Origin: JABFRJ01 sp964389095
GTDB lineage: Bacteria; Pseudomonadota; Alphaproteobacteria; Rhizobiales; Hyphomicrobiaceae
Direction: 5' to 3'
NCBI GenBank assembly: GCA_964389095.1
Contig: CAYMEB010000030.1
Coordinates: 1 to 30,941 of the forward strand
Length of the DNA stretch: 30,941 bases
The notes below the pieces were generated by a model. The model saw only the letters and a program-made list of their open reading frames with translations. It did no database searches and was not told where the DNA came from. A program made the position numbers and the translations under genes. Positions 8,314 through 16,055 of the stretch are shown here, piece after piece (positions within the stretch are counted from its first letter, which is position 1; every line of letters starts with the position of its first letter).

Positions 8314-9204
8314 ATGCAGTCGACACTCGGTGGCGGCGAATCCTCCGGCAACCGGCGTCCGCCGCACTTGCTGCGGCATCGCAAGATACCGGTTCGCGCG
8401 CTCGTTCCCAACGCCTTCACGCTCCTCAGCCTGTGCGCCGGCCTGACGGCGATCCGCATGGCGATCGAGCATCATTTCACGACGGCGTTCATCCTGCTGG
8501 TCGTCGCCGCCGCGATCGACGGTATCGACGGACGATTGGCGCGCGCTCTGAAGGTGCAGTCGCGGTTCGGCGCGGAGCTCGACAGCCTGGCCGATACCGT
8601 GAGCTTCGGCGTCGCCCCCGCACTGGTCATCTACCTGTGGGGCCTGGGTGGACTGAAGGCGTTCGGCTGGGTCGCCGTCGTGGTCTTCGCCTGCTGCATG
8701 GGGCTGCGGCTTGCCCGCTTCAACTCGGCCTTGGAGGTCGACAAGCCGAAGTGGCAATCGAACTATTTCACCGGAATCCCCGCGCCGGCCGGGGCGCTGA
8801 CGGTGATGCTGCCGTTCTACATCGACGGGATCGGCCTGTTCTCGGTGACGGCCTATCCGCTCGCGATTGCGCTCTACGTGCTGGCGATCGCGTTCATGCT
8901 GGTGTCCACGATTCCGACGTGGTCGGGCAAGTTGCTCGGCGAACGCATCCGGCGGGAACTCGCGCTGCCGATCCTGGGGGCGATCGCCCTGGTCCTCGCG
9001 ATGCTGTGGTCCTACCCCTACGCCACCGCGAGCCTTTTGGTGATCGTATACCTGGCATTGATCCCGTTCAGTTACCGGCGCTATCGCCAGAAGCTCGCCA
9101 TGGACGAGAAGTCGCTCACGGCCGGCGCCTACGAGGCAATGACGGAGCCGCCCGCCGCGGTCCGCGCCGACCTCCAGGTTCCTCCGGGCGAAACCAAGCA
9201 TTGA
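8314..9204 (+). CDS. pssA: CDP-diacylglycerol-serine O-phosphatidyltransferase
   Basis: Condenses CDP-diacylglycerol and L-serine to phosphatidylserine, the substrate of the psd product just upstream. The 296-residue integral membrane protein carries the complete CDP-alcohol phosphotransferase motif DGx2ARx8Gx3Dx3D (Asp72-Gly73, Ala76-Arg77, Gly86, Asp90, Asp94), followed by VSFGVAPA, as in type II phosphatidylserine synthases. Several hydrophobic helices follow, including a long run at about residues 190-260. The ATG at 8314 has AGGAG about nine bases upstream. Length and motif order are normal for alphaproteobacteria. Confidence 0.96.
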   Translation: MQSTLGGGESSGNRRPPHLLRHRKIPVRALVPNAFTLLSLCAGLTAIRMAIEHHFTTAFILLVVAAAIDGIDGRLARALKVQSRFGAELDSLADTVSFGVAPALVIYLWGLGGLKAFGWVAVVVFACCMGLRLARFNSALEVDKPKWQSNYFTGIPAPAGALTVMLPFYIDGIGLFSVTAYPLAIALYVLAIAFMLVSTIPTWSGKLLGERIRRELALPILGAIALVLAMLWSYPYATASLLVIVYLALIPFSYRRYRQKLAMDEKSLTAGAYEAMTEPPAAVRADLQVPPGETKH

Positions 9205-9321
9205 GCGCGGCCGGCCGCGCCCGGACGCAATGCGCCCGCCGCAGCGCAGACCTGATCTCGACACCGTGACTGCGTGACCCGCTTGCCGGCGGGACGGACT
9301 CCGCTTAAAGGAGCGGCTTTA

Positions 9322-10272
9322 ATGACCGCTCACACACCTCACGCGATCTTCGCGCGCCGGCATCTGCTCACCTGCGAGGGGCTGACTGCCGGAGAAGCCA
9401 CCGCTTTGCTGGATCTGGCCGACAAGGCCGCCGAGACCAACAAGCAAGTCAACAAGAAGCGCGACGTCCTCCGCGGGCGCACGCTCATCAACCTGTTCTT
9501 CGAAGCCTCGACCCGGACGCAGAGTTCGTTCGAACTCGCCGGAAAGCGTCTCGGCGCCGACGTGATGAACATGAACGTGGCGACCTCGTCCGTCTCGAAG
9601 GGCGAGACGCTGATCGACACCGCGATGACGCTGAACGCGATGCGGCCGGACATCCTGGTCGTGCGCCATCATGCGGCCGGCGCGGTCGAACTGCTCGCGC
9701 AGAAGGTCGACTGTTCGGTGATCAACGCCGGCGACGGTGCGCACCAGCATCCGACCCAGGCGTTGCTCGACGCGCTGACGATCCGGCGCGCCAAGGGGCG
9801 GATCGCCGGGCTCACCGTGGCGATCTGCGGTGACGTGCTCCACAGCCGTGTGGCGCGCTCCAACATCGACCTGCTGAATACGCTGGGCGCGCGTGTCCGC
9901 GTGGTCGCCCCCTCGACTCTCCTGCCGACGGCGGCCGACCGGCTGGGCGCGGAAGTGTTGACCGACATGAACAAGGGAATCGAGGGCGCGGACATCGTGA
10001 TGATGCTGCGCCTGCAGCGGGAGCGCATGCAGGGGTCCTACGTGCCGTCGACGCGCGAGTACTATCACTTCTTCGGTCTCGATCACGAGAAGCTGGCGCG
10101 CGCGAAGCCGGACGCGCTGATCATGCATCCTGGACCGATGAACCGCGGCGTCGAGATTGCTTCCACCATCGCCGATCATTCGCGCAGCGTGATCCGCGAC
10201 CAGGTCGAGATGGGCGTTGCGGTGCGAATGGCCGTACTCGAAGCCCTGGCGCGACAGTTGCCGAACCATTGA
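9322..10272 (+). CDS. pyrB: Aspartate carbamoyltransferase catalytic chain
   Basis: Joins carbamoyl phosphate and L-aspartate to carbamoyl aspartate, the committed step of pyrimidine synthesis. The 316-residue protein has the carbamoyl-phosphate loop FFEASTRTQSSFE (STRT at 63-66), HQHPTQALLD (HPTQ at 143-146), ICGDVLHSRVARSN at the start of the aspartate domain, and MHPGPMNRGVE near the end. The ATG at 9322 follows AAAGGAG. That ribosome-binding site lies within a small hairpin (CCGCT at 9301-9305 pairing with AGCGG at 9312-9316), a possible translation control. The dihydroorotase-like gene follows after 58 bp. No pyrI regulatory chain gene is present, consistent with an ATCase that associates with a dihydroorotase-like subunit. 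Confidence 0.97.
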   Translation: MTAHTPHAIFARRHLLTCEGLTAGEATALLDLADKAAETNKQVNKKRDVLRGRTLINLFFEASTRTQSSFELAGKRLGADVMNMNVATSSVSKGETLIDTAMTLNAMRPDILVVRHHAAGAVELLAQKVDCSVINAGDGAHQHPTQALLDALTIRRAKGRIAGLTVAICGDVLHSRVARSNIDLLNTLGARVRVVAPSTLLPTAADRLGAEVLTDMNKGIEGADIVMMLRLQRERMQGSYVPSTREYYHFFGLDHEKLARAKPDALIMHPGPMNRGVEIASTIADHSRSVIRDQVEMGVAVRMAVLEALARQLPNH

Positions 10273-10330
10273 CACGCGGCGCTGCGGCTTCTGCCGCATG
10301 CGTCGCGGAGCGATCTACTCGGGTGAGACG

Positions 10331-11668
10331 ATGAGCAGTGGCCTCAAGAAGAACGGCGCACCGCCCCAATCCGGTGCGACCGTATTTCTCAACGCGCGGA
10401 TCATCGATCCGGCCAGCGGTCGCGACGAATTGGGCGGCTTGCTGACGAGGGACGGCGTGATCGCCGATCTCGGTCCCCATCTGCGGCGCAACGCGCCGGC
10501 CGGCGCCACCGTCATCGATTGCGGCGGCCATGTCCTCGCTCCCGGTCTGATCGACATGCAGGTCTATACGGGCGAGCCCGGACAGGAGCATCGCGAGACC
10601 TTGAAGACGGCGAGCCACGCGGCGGCGGCGGGCGGCGTCACCACCATCGTCGTCATGCCCGACACCAAGCCGGTGATCGATCAGGTGGCGCTCGTCGATT
10701 TCATCCAGCGCCGCGCCCGCGACAACGCCGTCGTGCACGTGCATGTCATGGCCGCGATGACGCGCGGCCTGGAAGGCCTGGAGATGACCGAGATCGGCCT
10801 TTTGCAGAGGGCCGGCGCTGTTGCCTTCACCAACGGCAAGTCGACCGTCGCGAACACCCGGACGATGCGCCAGTGCCTCCTGTATGGGAAGGACTTCGGT
10901 GCGCTCATCGTCCATCACACCGAGGACCCCCATCTGTCGAACGGCGCCGCGATGAATTCCGGCGAGGTGGCGACGCGGCTGGGGCTTCCAGGTGTTCACA
11001 AGCTCGCGGAGACCATCGTCGTGGAGCGCGACGTGCGTCTGGTCGAGATGACCGGCGGACGCTATCACGCCGCGACGATCTCCTGTGCCGAGAGCCTAGA
11101 CATCGTGCGTGCCGCGAAGGCGAAGTCACTGTCCGTGACCTGCGGCGTGTCGATCAATCACCTGACGCTCAACGAGAACGACATCGGGCATTACCGCACC
11201 TTCCTCAAGCTGCGGCCGCCGCTGCGTTCGGAGGCTGATCGCCGGGCGATGGTGCAGGGCATCGCCGACGGGGACATCGATGTCATCGTCTCCAGCCACG
11301 ATCCCCAGGACGTCGACGTGAAGCGCCATCCGTTCGCGGAGGCGGCCGACGGTGCCGTCGGTCTCGAAACCCTGCTCGCCGCCGCACTGCGCCTCTATCA
11401 CGCGGAGGAGGTCGGGCTGCTGCCGCTGCTGCGCGCGATGACGTGCAATCCGGCCCGTCTCCTGGGGCTGCCGTCCGGCCGGCTCGAGAAGGGAGCGCCG
11501 GCCGATCTCGCCCTGATCGACCTCGGCCAGCCGTGGGTCGTGGACAAGGCGCTGCTGCGGGCACGTTCGCGCAACTCTCCCTTCGACGAGAGCAAGATGC
11601 AGGGCCGCGTTCTGCACACCATGGTTGCAGGAGAAACGGTCTACCAATACGGAAAGGACAGAGGCTGA
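10331..11668 (+). CDS. pyrC: Dihydroorotase-like protein lacking the HxH metal motif (PyrC'/PyrX type)
   Basis: A 445-residue amidohydrolase-fold protein of the dihydroorotase family beside pyrB. Active class I enzymes carry DxHxHxRxPG. Here residues 75-84 read DMQVYTGEPG, so both zinc-binding His are replaced (Gln77, Tyr79) and the substrate-binding Arg by Gly81. Other family segments remain: VMPDTKPV (108-115), HHTEDP (195-200), CGVSINHLTLNEND (271-284) and SSHDPQDV (321-328). In Pseudomonas and relatives such a protein, encoded after pyrB, is catalytically inactive but needed to assemble ATCase. That structural role is the best inference here, and a true dihydroorotase would be expected elsewhere. 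The ATG at 10331 has GGGTGAG upstream. Many alphaproteobacterial annotations simply call this pyrC. Confidence 0.92.
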   Translation: MSSGLKKNGAPPQSGATVFLNARIIDPASGRDELGGLLTRDGVIADLGPHLRRNAPAGATVIDCGGHVLAPGLIDMQVYTGEPGQEHRETLKTASHAAAAGGVTTIVVMPDTKPVIDQVALVDFIQRRARDNAVVHVHVMAAMTRGLEGLEMTEIGLLQRAGAVAFTNGKSTVANTRTMRQCLLYGKDFGALIVHHTEDPHLSNGAAMNSGEVATRLGLPGVHKLAETIVVERDVRLVEMTGGRYHAATISCAESLDIVRAAKAKSLSVTCGVSINHLTLNENDIGHYRTFLKLRPPLRSEADRRAMVQGIADGDIDVIVSSHDPQDVDVKRHPFAEAADGAVGLETLLAAALRLYHAEEVGLLPLLRAMTCNPARLLGLPSGRLEKGAPADLALIDLGQPWVVDKALLRARSRNSPFDESKMQGRVLHTMVAGETVYQYGKDRG

Positions 11669-11811
11669 GCGGCACCTGCTCCCACACGAGCGCCGCGATG
11701 CCTCTGGGGGCGGATGCGTCCAGCCGCGTCGTTCTTTCCTCCTCGAGGGAGGCAGGGGCACCGCGGTGCGAGAGCCATCGCATAGAGGCCTGAAGTGTCC
11801 TGGGGGCGGAC

Positions 11812-12489
11812 GTGACGATCTCGCTGATTTCGTTGCCGGTGGTCGCAGTCGTCGTACTCGGCTACCTGCTCGGCTCCATTCCGTTCGGTCTGTTGCTGAC
11901 ACGGGCCGCCGGTCTCGGCGACGTGCGCAAGATCGGCTCCGGCAACATCGGCGCCACCAACGTTCTGCGTACGGGAAACAAAGGCCTCGCAGCGGCGACG
12001 CTGCTGCTCGATGCGCTCAAGGCGACCGCTGCGGTCCTCATCGCGCACATGATCCTGAAATCGGTCTGGGGCTTTCGTGTCGACTATGTGCCCGGCGCCA
12101 CGACGGCCGGTGCCGGGCCGGCGGCCACGGCTTTCCTCGGCGCGTCGCTCGCCGGCGTTGCGGCGTTCATCGGACACATCTACCCGGTCTGGCTCGGTTT
12201 CAAGGGCGGCAAGGGCGTCGCGACCTACATCGGCGCACTGCTCGGCATCTTCTGGCCGTCCGCGCTGGTCTTCTGCGGAGTCTGGCTGATCGTTGCGCTC
12301 ACACTGCGGATTTCCTCGCTCGCCGCGCTGGTCGCTTCACTCCTCGCGCCGTTGTATCCATTGTATCTGGGCGAACGGGGCTTGGCCCTCGTGCTCGCAG
12401 CGATGACCATACTCGTCTATTATACTCACCGCGCGAATATTGCCCGGCTGCGGGCCGGGACGGAGCCGAAGATCGGTGCCAAGTCCTAG
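11812..12489 (+). CDS. plsY: Acyl-phosphate:glycerol-3-phosphate acyltransferase
   Basis: Transfers an acyl group from acyl-phosphate to glycerol-3-phosphate, making lysophosphatidic acid, the first step of phospholipid synthesis. The 225-residue, multi-helix inner-membrane protein has the PlsY motifs GSGNIGATN (42-50) and GHIYPVWLGFKGGKGVAT (121-138). A stretch of about 15 residues rich in Gly/Ala/Thr (about 90-105) sits between the two motifs in a loop. The start is GTG at 11812 after GGGGGCGGA. Its last 14 bases overlap the start chosen for dprA, consistent with cotranscription in the usual pyrB-pyrC-plsY-dprA order. Confidence 0.95.
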   Translation: MTISLISLPVVAVVVLGYLLGSIPFGLLLTRAAGLGDVRKIGSGNIGATNVLRTGNKGLAAATLLLDALKATAAVLIAHMILKSVWGFRVDYVPGATTAGAGPAATAFLGASLAGVAAFIGHIYPVWLGFKGGKGVATYIGALLGIFWPSALVFCGVWLIVALTLRISSLAALVASLLAPLYPLYLGERGLALVLAAMTILVYYTHRANIARLRAGTEPKIGAKS

Positions 12490-13666
12490 TGACAGCGGGC
12501 TGCCCGGCCGCACGCGCACACCCGCGCCGCTGCCTCAAGTGCCCCTCGACGACCGGCAACGCCTCGCGTGCCTGAGGCTGATCCGCTCGGAGAACATCGG
12601 CCCCGTCACGTTTCGGGAGCTGATCAATCTCTACGGCGGCGCGCGCCAGGCGCTCGACGCACTGCCCGACATCGCGCGCCGGGGCCGCCGCTCGCTCGCG
12701 ATCTGTCCAGCCGACAGGGCCGAGGCGGAACTCGACGCTGCGCACCGTGCGGGCGCCTTTCCACTGTTCACCATCGAGCCGGGCTATCCGCCGCTGCTCG
12801 CCCACGTCGAAGCGCCGCCGCCGCTGCTCTACGTCAAGGGCCGCGCGGCACTGCTGGAGGCCGAAGCGATCGCCCTGGTGGGGTCGCGCGACGCCTCCGC
12901 GGCGGGCATCACGCTCTCACGTCAGTTCGCCGCGCGCTTGGGGGAAGCAGGATTCGTGGTCGTCTCGGGCCTCGCGCGCGGCATCGACGCGGCGGCGCAT
13001 CAGGCGGCGCTCGCGACCGGCACGGTCGCGGTGTTGGCGGGCGGCGTCGATCGCATCTACCCGCCGGAGAACGCGGCGCTGCACGAGCGGATCGCGGCCG
13101 AGGGCTGCCTCGTCGCGGAAATGCCGCCCGGCTTCGTGCCGCGCGCACAGGATTTCCCCCGCCGCAATCGCATCATCTCGGGTGTATCGCGCGCCGTGGT
13201 GGTGATCGAGGCGGCGCGGCGCTCCGGCACGCTCATCACCGCGCGCACCGCCGGGGAGCAGGGCCGGGACGTCTTCGCCGTGCCGGGTCACCCGCTCGAT
13301 CCCCGCGCCGAGGGTACCAATCAGCTGCTGAAGAACGGTGCCACCATCGCCCTGTCGGCGGAGGATGTGATCGAAGTCCTGGGTCCCCAGATGCGCCGCT
13401 TCGAGGCCCCGCGCGCGACCTACTCGGTCGAAGAGCCGGCACCGGCCGCGAGCCGTCCTTCCCGCCCGCCGCAGGTCCACGAGGGCGATGTCGGCAAGGT
13501 GGCCGCGGCCCTCGGCCCCGCGCCGGTCGGCGTCGATGAAATCGTCCGCGCGACGGGCCTCGAGAGCCGGATCGTGCAGGTCGCGCTGCTCGAACTCACC
13601 GTCGCCGGCCGCATCGAGCGTCACGGCAACGGGCTGGTTTCGATCAGAACCGCGGGCGGCGACTGA
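12476..13666 (+). CDS. dprA: DNA-processing protein DprA (DNA protecting protein / Smf)
   Basis: Binds incoming single-stranded DNA during transformation and loads RecA. The 396-residue protein has an N-terminal helical SAM-like part (about residues 20-80), then the Rossmann-type DprA core with ALVGSRDASAAG, VVSGLARGIDAAAH, AVLAGGVDRIYPPEN, FPRRNRIISGVS and SGTLITARTAGEQGRDVFAVPG. A C-terminal winged-helix domain (about 335-390) ends in HGNGLVSIR. The GTG at 12476 was chosen for its upstream GGAG and a normal N-terminus; it overlaps plsY by 14 bp. A TTG further upstream at 12440 would add 12 residues. In many alphaproteobacteria topA follows dprA, but that gene is not found here. Confidence 0.94.
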   Translation: MPSPSDSGLPGRTRTPAPLPQVPLDDRQRLACLRLIRSENIGPVTFRELINLYGGARQALDALPDIARRGRRSLAICPADRAEAELDAAHRAGAFPLFTIEPGYPPLLAHVEAPPPLLYVKGRAALLEAEAIALVGSRDASAAGITLSRQFAARLGEAGFVVVSGLARGIDAAAHQAALATGTVAVLAGGVDRIYPPENAALHERIAAEGCLVAEMPPGFVPRAQDFPRRNRIISGVSRAVVVIEAARRSGTLITARTAGEQGRDVFAVPGHPLDPRAEGTNQLLKNGATIALSAEDVIEVLGPQMRRFEAPRATYSVEEPAPAASRPSRPPQVHEGDVGKVAAALGPAPVGVDEIVRATGLESRIVQVALLELTVAGRIERHGNGLVSIRTAGGD

Positions 13667-13726
13667 CGCCCCGGGCCCGTTCGCACGCGACCGGCAGAAG
13701 CGCCGATGGCGCGAGCGCCACCAAGT

Positions 13727-13760
13727 GTTCCCCTTCCCCGGTCGTCACGGGGAAAGGAAC
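13727..13760. repeat. REP-like palindrome, diverged member of the CCCTCTCCCCG family
   Basis: GTTCCCCTTCCCCG and CGGGGAAAGGAAC pair around GTCGTCA with one small bulge. It has the same architecture as the two closely matching elements at 15349 and 16937 (C-rich arm, seven-base loop with TCA before CGGGG, G-rich arm). It lies 60 bp after the dprA stop and could also act as a weak transcript hairpin. Confidence 0.6.
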
Positions 13761-13867
13761 CATCGAGCGGCCCAAATCGCGCATTGCAGCGCGCCACGTC
13801 GCAGCACACGGTGCCGCATTCCCGCGAACGCCGCCCGGCGACCGCTCCGGCGCCCGCAGCGCCGCCT

Positions 13868-14293
13868 TCATGCGGCCTTCGCGGCGGCCGTGCGCAGCGG
13901 CCACACGAAGGCGGACCAGATCAGCAGGTTGATCAGCACGTTCATGGGCGCGCCGGCGGCGATCGAGCCGAGGCTGTCGATCGCGCACCACGCGGAAAGG
14001 CCGGTGAGAATGACGGCGCGCGCCGCGGCCGGATCGCGCGCGAGAACGCGATCGGCGACCATCCAGACCATGGCCGCGAGGCCGATCGTCAGGCCGCCGG
14101 AGATCGCCGCATAAAGCCTGGTCTCCGGCGCGGCGATGACCGGACGGCCGTCGAGCGGCCAGAAGGCGAGGTCCGTGAAGAGGTTCGCGACCGGCGAGAG
14201 GCCGGGCAGTCCCGAGAAAGCGAGCGGCAGGGCCGACAGCGCCGTGAGAACCGACACGGTCTTGAGCCAGCCGGCAGTGGATTGCGCAGTCAT
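13868..14293 (-). CDS. Small four-helix membrane protein of unknown function
   Basis: A 141-residue protein with four predicted hydrophobic helices: about residues 10-30, 62-82, 91-110 and 117-135. Acidic or polar loops separate them, including DLAFWPLDGRPVI. No catalytic motif was recognised. The ATG at 14293 has GGAG eight bases upstream. It is transcribed away from an MmyB-like transcription factor, with 111 bp between their starts containing the palindrome TTACC-N5-GGTAA, so it is a likely target of that regulator. Function is unknown. Confidence 0.8.
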   Translation of the reverse strand: MTAQSTAGWLKTVSVLTALSALPLAFSGLPGLSPVANLFTDLAFWPLDGRPVIAAPETRLYAAISGGLTIGLAAMVWMVADRVLARDPAAARAVILTGLSAWCAIDSLGSIAAGAPMNVLINLLIWSAFVWPLRTAAAKAA

Positions 14294-14354
14294 GTCTCGA
14301 ACTCCATCGTTGATGTGCGGAGTTCAGGTTGCGGCACGCCGCGCAGGCTGCCAA

Positions 14355-14369
14355 TTACCCGAGAGGTAA
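14355..14369. promoter_or_regulatory. Palindrome TTACC-N5-GGTAA, candidate operator of the adjacent HTH regulator
   Basis: A perfect 5-bp inverted repeat with a five-base centre (CGAGA) lies between the divergent membrane-protein gene and the HTH regulator gene, 35 bp before the regulator's start. Symmetric sites in such positions are commonly bound by the dimeric XRE-type factor encoded next door. The symmetry is seen directly; binding is inferred. Confidence 0.45.
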
Positions 14370-14404
14370 GTGAAGCACGCTCGATCCCTGCTATGGTCGC
14401 GGCC

Positions 14405-15160
14405 ATGGACTCGACATTCGGAAGCATCCTGCGCTCCTGGCGCGAGCGCCGCCGCTTGAGCCAGATGGACTTGGGGCTGACGGCCGACGTCTCCGCGCGC
14501 CACATCGCGTTCCTCAAAAAAGGGCGCGCGCAGCCGAGCCGGGCCATGGTGCTCCGCCTCTGCCGCCATCTCGATGTGCCGTTGGCGGACCGCAACGGCT
14601 GGCTGCGCGCGGCGGGCTATGCGGAGCACTACCGGGTGCGATCGCTCGACGCGGCCGCCATGGCGCCGATCCGCATCGCCATCGAGCGCATGCTCGCGAC
14701 ACACGAGCCCTATCCCGGCTTCGTGCTCGACCGGCATTGGTGCATCCGGCAGGCCAATGCCGCCGCGATCCGCCTCTTCGGGGCGATCGGCATCGGCCTC
14801 GGCACGAACCTGCTCGAAGCCTTCGCCGACCGGGCGCGGATGGCCGCCGTTTTCGAGAATGCCGATGAGATCCGCGCGCATTTCGCGCGTCGGCTGAAAA
14901 CCGAGAGCGTGCACTACGGCGGCGATCCCGTGCTCGAACGCGCCGCCCAGGTCATGGCCGAAGGGCTGGATCTCGACGAGCCGGTCTTCCCGTCGGCGAA
15001 CATCGCGGCGCGATTGAAGGCGCCGGGCGGCCCGCTGTCCTTCCTCACGGTGCTCGCGCACTTCGGCTCCACCGAGGACATCGCGGTCGCGGAGCTGAAG
15101 ATCGAGCTGATGTTTCCCGCGGACGAAGCCACGTCGAAATGGCTGACGACGCAGGCGTGA
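14405..15160 (+). CDS. Helix-turn-helix regulator with MmyB-like ligand-binding domain
   Basis: A 251-residue transcription factor. An XRE-type helix-turn-helix occupies about residues 5-62 (LRSWRERRRLSQMDLGLTADVSARHI), ending in SARHIAFLKKGRAQPSR where most relatives have a SARHISFLETGR-like sequence, so a Glu-Thr pair is Lys-Lys here. The MmyB-like PAS-type domain follows (about 85-250), beginning with MLATHEPYPGFVLDRHWCIRQANAAAIRLF. Such proteins usually regulate a divergent neighbour, here the four-helix membrane protein. The ATG at 14405 was chosen because family members begin MDSTFGSILRSWR-like; an ATG 12 bases upstream is possible and neither has a strong ribosome-binding site. The regulated signal is unknown. 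Confidence 0.9.
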   Translation: MDSTFGSILRSWRERRRLSQMDLGLTADVSARHIAFLKKGRAQPSRAMVLRLCRHLDVPLADRNGWLRAAGYAEHYRVRSLDAAAMAPIRIAIERMLATHEPYPGFVLDRHWCIRQANAAAIRLFGAIGIGLGTNLLEAFADRARMAAVFENADEIRAHFARRLKTESVHYGGDPVLERAAQVMAEGLDLDEPVFPSANIAARLKAPGGPLSFLTVLAHFGSTEDIAVAELKIELMFPADEATSKWLTTQA

Positions 15161-15560
15161 CAGCGCGCCGCTCGATCTCGCCGTCGCCGGTGACGAGGGC
15201 GCGGAGAAGGCGGGCATCCAGCGTGGCCCTGCTGCTTGAGAGAACTCTGCCGACGCAATGACAGCCCCTCATCCGTCTGCAGGCATCGGCAGTCACCGCT
15301 CGGGGCCAAGCAGAGACGCGCACCGTCACCGCGGCGGCGCACGCTATTCCCTCTCCCCGTTCTTCACGGGGAGAGGGCGGGGTGAGGGGCGGCAACTTGT
15401 TCAGCGCTGCGGTTTCGACGCAGAGCCGACGAAGTTCGAATTGTGGTGCTGACGAACTTTGGTAAGCTTTCAGCTCAAAATCCTGACATGAGCCTTGCCG
15501 CTCTGTGGATATCGCAGCGCATGACCTTGAACTCGAAGCGAAAGTTGACGATCCAGACGC
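15161..15560. other. Intergenic gap with a REP element upstream of the SLATT/CD-NTase pair
   Basis: Four hundred bases without a convincing gene. It contains the left copy of the long inverted repeat (15349-15404, listed separately). After about 15420 the base composition becomes less GC-rich, marking the left side of the accessory cassette. A promoter for the SLATT gene is expected at about 15440-15540, but no clear -35/-10 pair was recognised. Confidence 0.5.
15349..15404 (+). repeat. REP-type palindrome, left copy of an inverted pair bracketing the SLATT/CD-NTase cassette
   Basis: CCCTCTCCCCG (15349-15359) pairs with CGGGGAGAGGG (15367-15377) around TTCTTCA, followed by CGGGGTGAGGGGCGGC. 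Bases 15349-15393 are an exact reverse complement of 16948-16992 (45 of 45 by eye). The match continues to 15404 with two mismatches. This is the well-known palindromic repeat type of Rhizobiales intergenic regions. Confidence 0.9.
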
Positions 15561-16055
15561 ATGGCGCGAAGGTCGTCCGCAAATCTGACCGCCGAGCTTG
15601 CCCGGCTCAATGAGGACTGCTCGCACACGAGCAAGTCGCACTTCAACGCCTCCGTCCGTTGGTCTAGGTACCACTACGTCATCGGCGTCCCCGCGACCGT
15701 GTTCGCCGTGGCCGCTAGCGCAGCGATCTTCAAGGACTACACGACTGCTGCCGCCATCTGCTCGATGATGGCGGCTGTTTTCACCGCCCTGCTGACGTTC
15801 TTGAAGCCGCACGAACGGTCCGAGCAGCATCGCAAAGCCGGCAATGCTTTCCTGTCGATATTGAAGGAGGCGCGCTTCTTCCGCGAGGCAAAGCTCGGCC
15901 AGTTGCCGGATGAGCAGTCCGTGGAGGCGGTAGAGACGTTCATTCGGCGGCAAAACGAAGCGAATCAGGCAGCTCCCATGTTCAGCGATGCCGATCGACG
16001 CAAGGCGCGCGCTGGGATCGATGCCGGCGAGGCAAAACACAGGATCGACGAGTGA
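15561..16055 (+). CDS. SLATT-type two-helix membrane protein, predicted effector
   Basis: A 164-residue protein with a polar N-terminal helix (residues 7-35) and two closely spaced membrane helices at about 38-56 (YVIGVPATVFAVAASAAIF) and 62-81. FLKPHERSEQHRKAGNAF then leads into a long charged helix to about 135. This is the layout of the SLATT domain (SMODS- and SLOG-associating two-TM effector), known from comparative genomics beside nucleotide-generating enzymes in conflict systems and thought to act on membranes when triggered. It overlaps the downstream CD-NTase gene by one base (TGATG), indicating translational coupling. The ATG at 15561 lacks a strong ribosome-binding site. The composition is less GC-rich than the flanking housekeeping genes, which suggests transfer. 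The domain assignment is from topology and motif wording; the effector role is inferred. Confidence 0.78.
   Translation: MARRSSANLTAELARLNEDCSHTSKSHFNASVRWSRYHYVIGVPATVFAVAASAAIFKDYTTAAAICSMMAAVFTALLTFLKPHERSEQHRKAGNAFLSILKEARFFREAKLGQLPDEQSVEAVETFIRRQNEANQAAPMFSDADRRKARAGIDAGEAKHRIDE

Noticed and set aside
9205..9220. Perfect 16-bp palindrome just after pssA
   Set aside because: It has no loop and no T-run, so it is a poor terminator. Self-complementary GC strings of this kind are expected in such GC-rich DNA.
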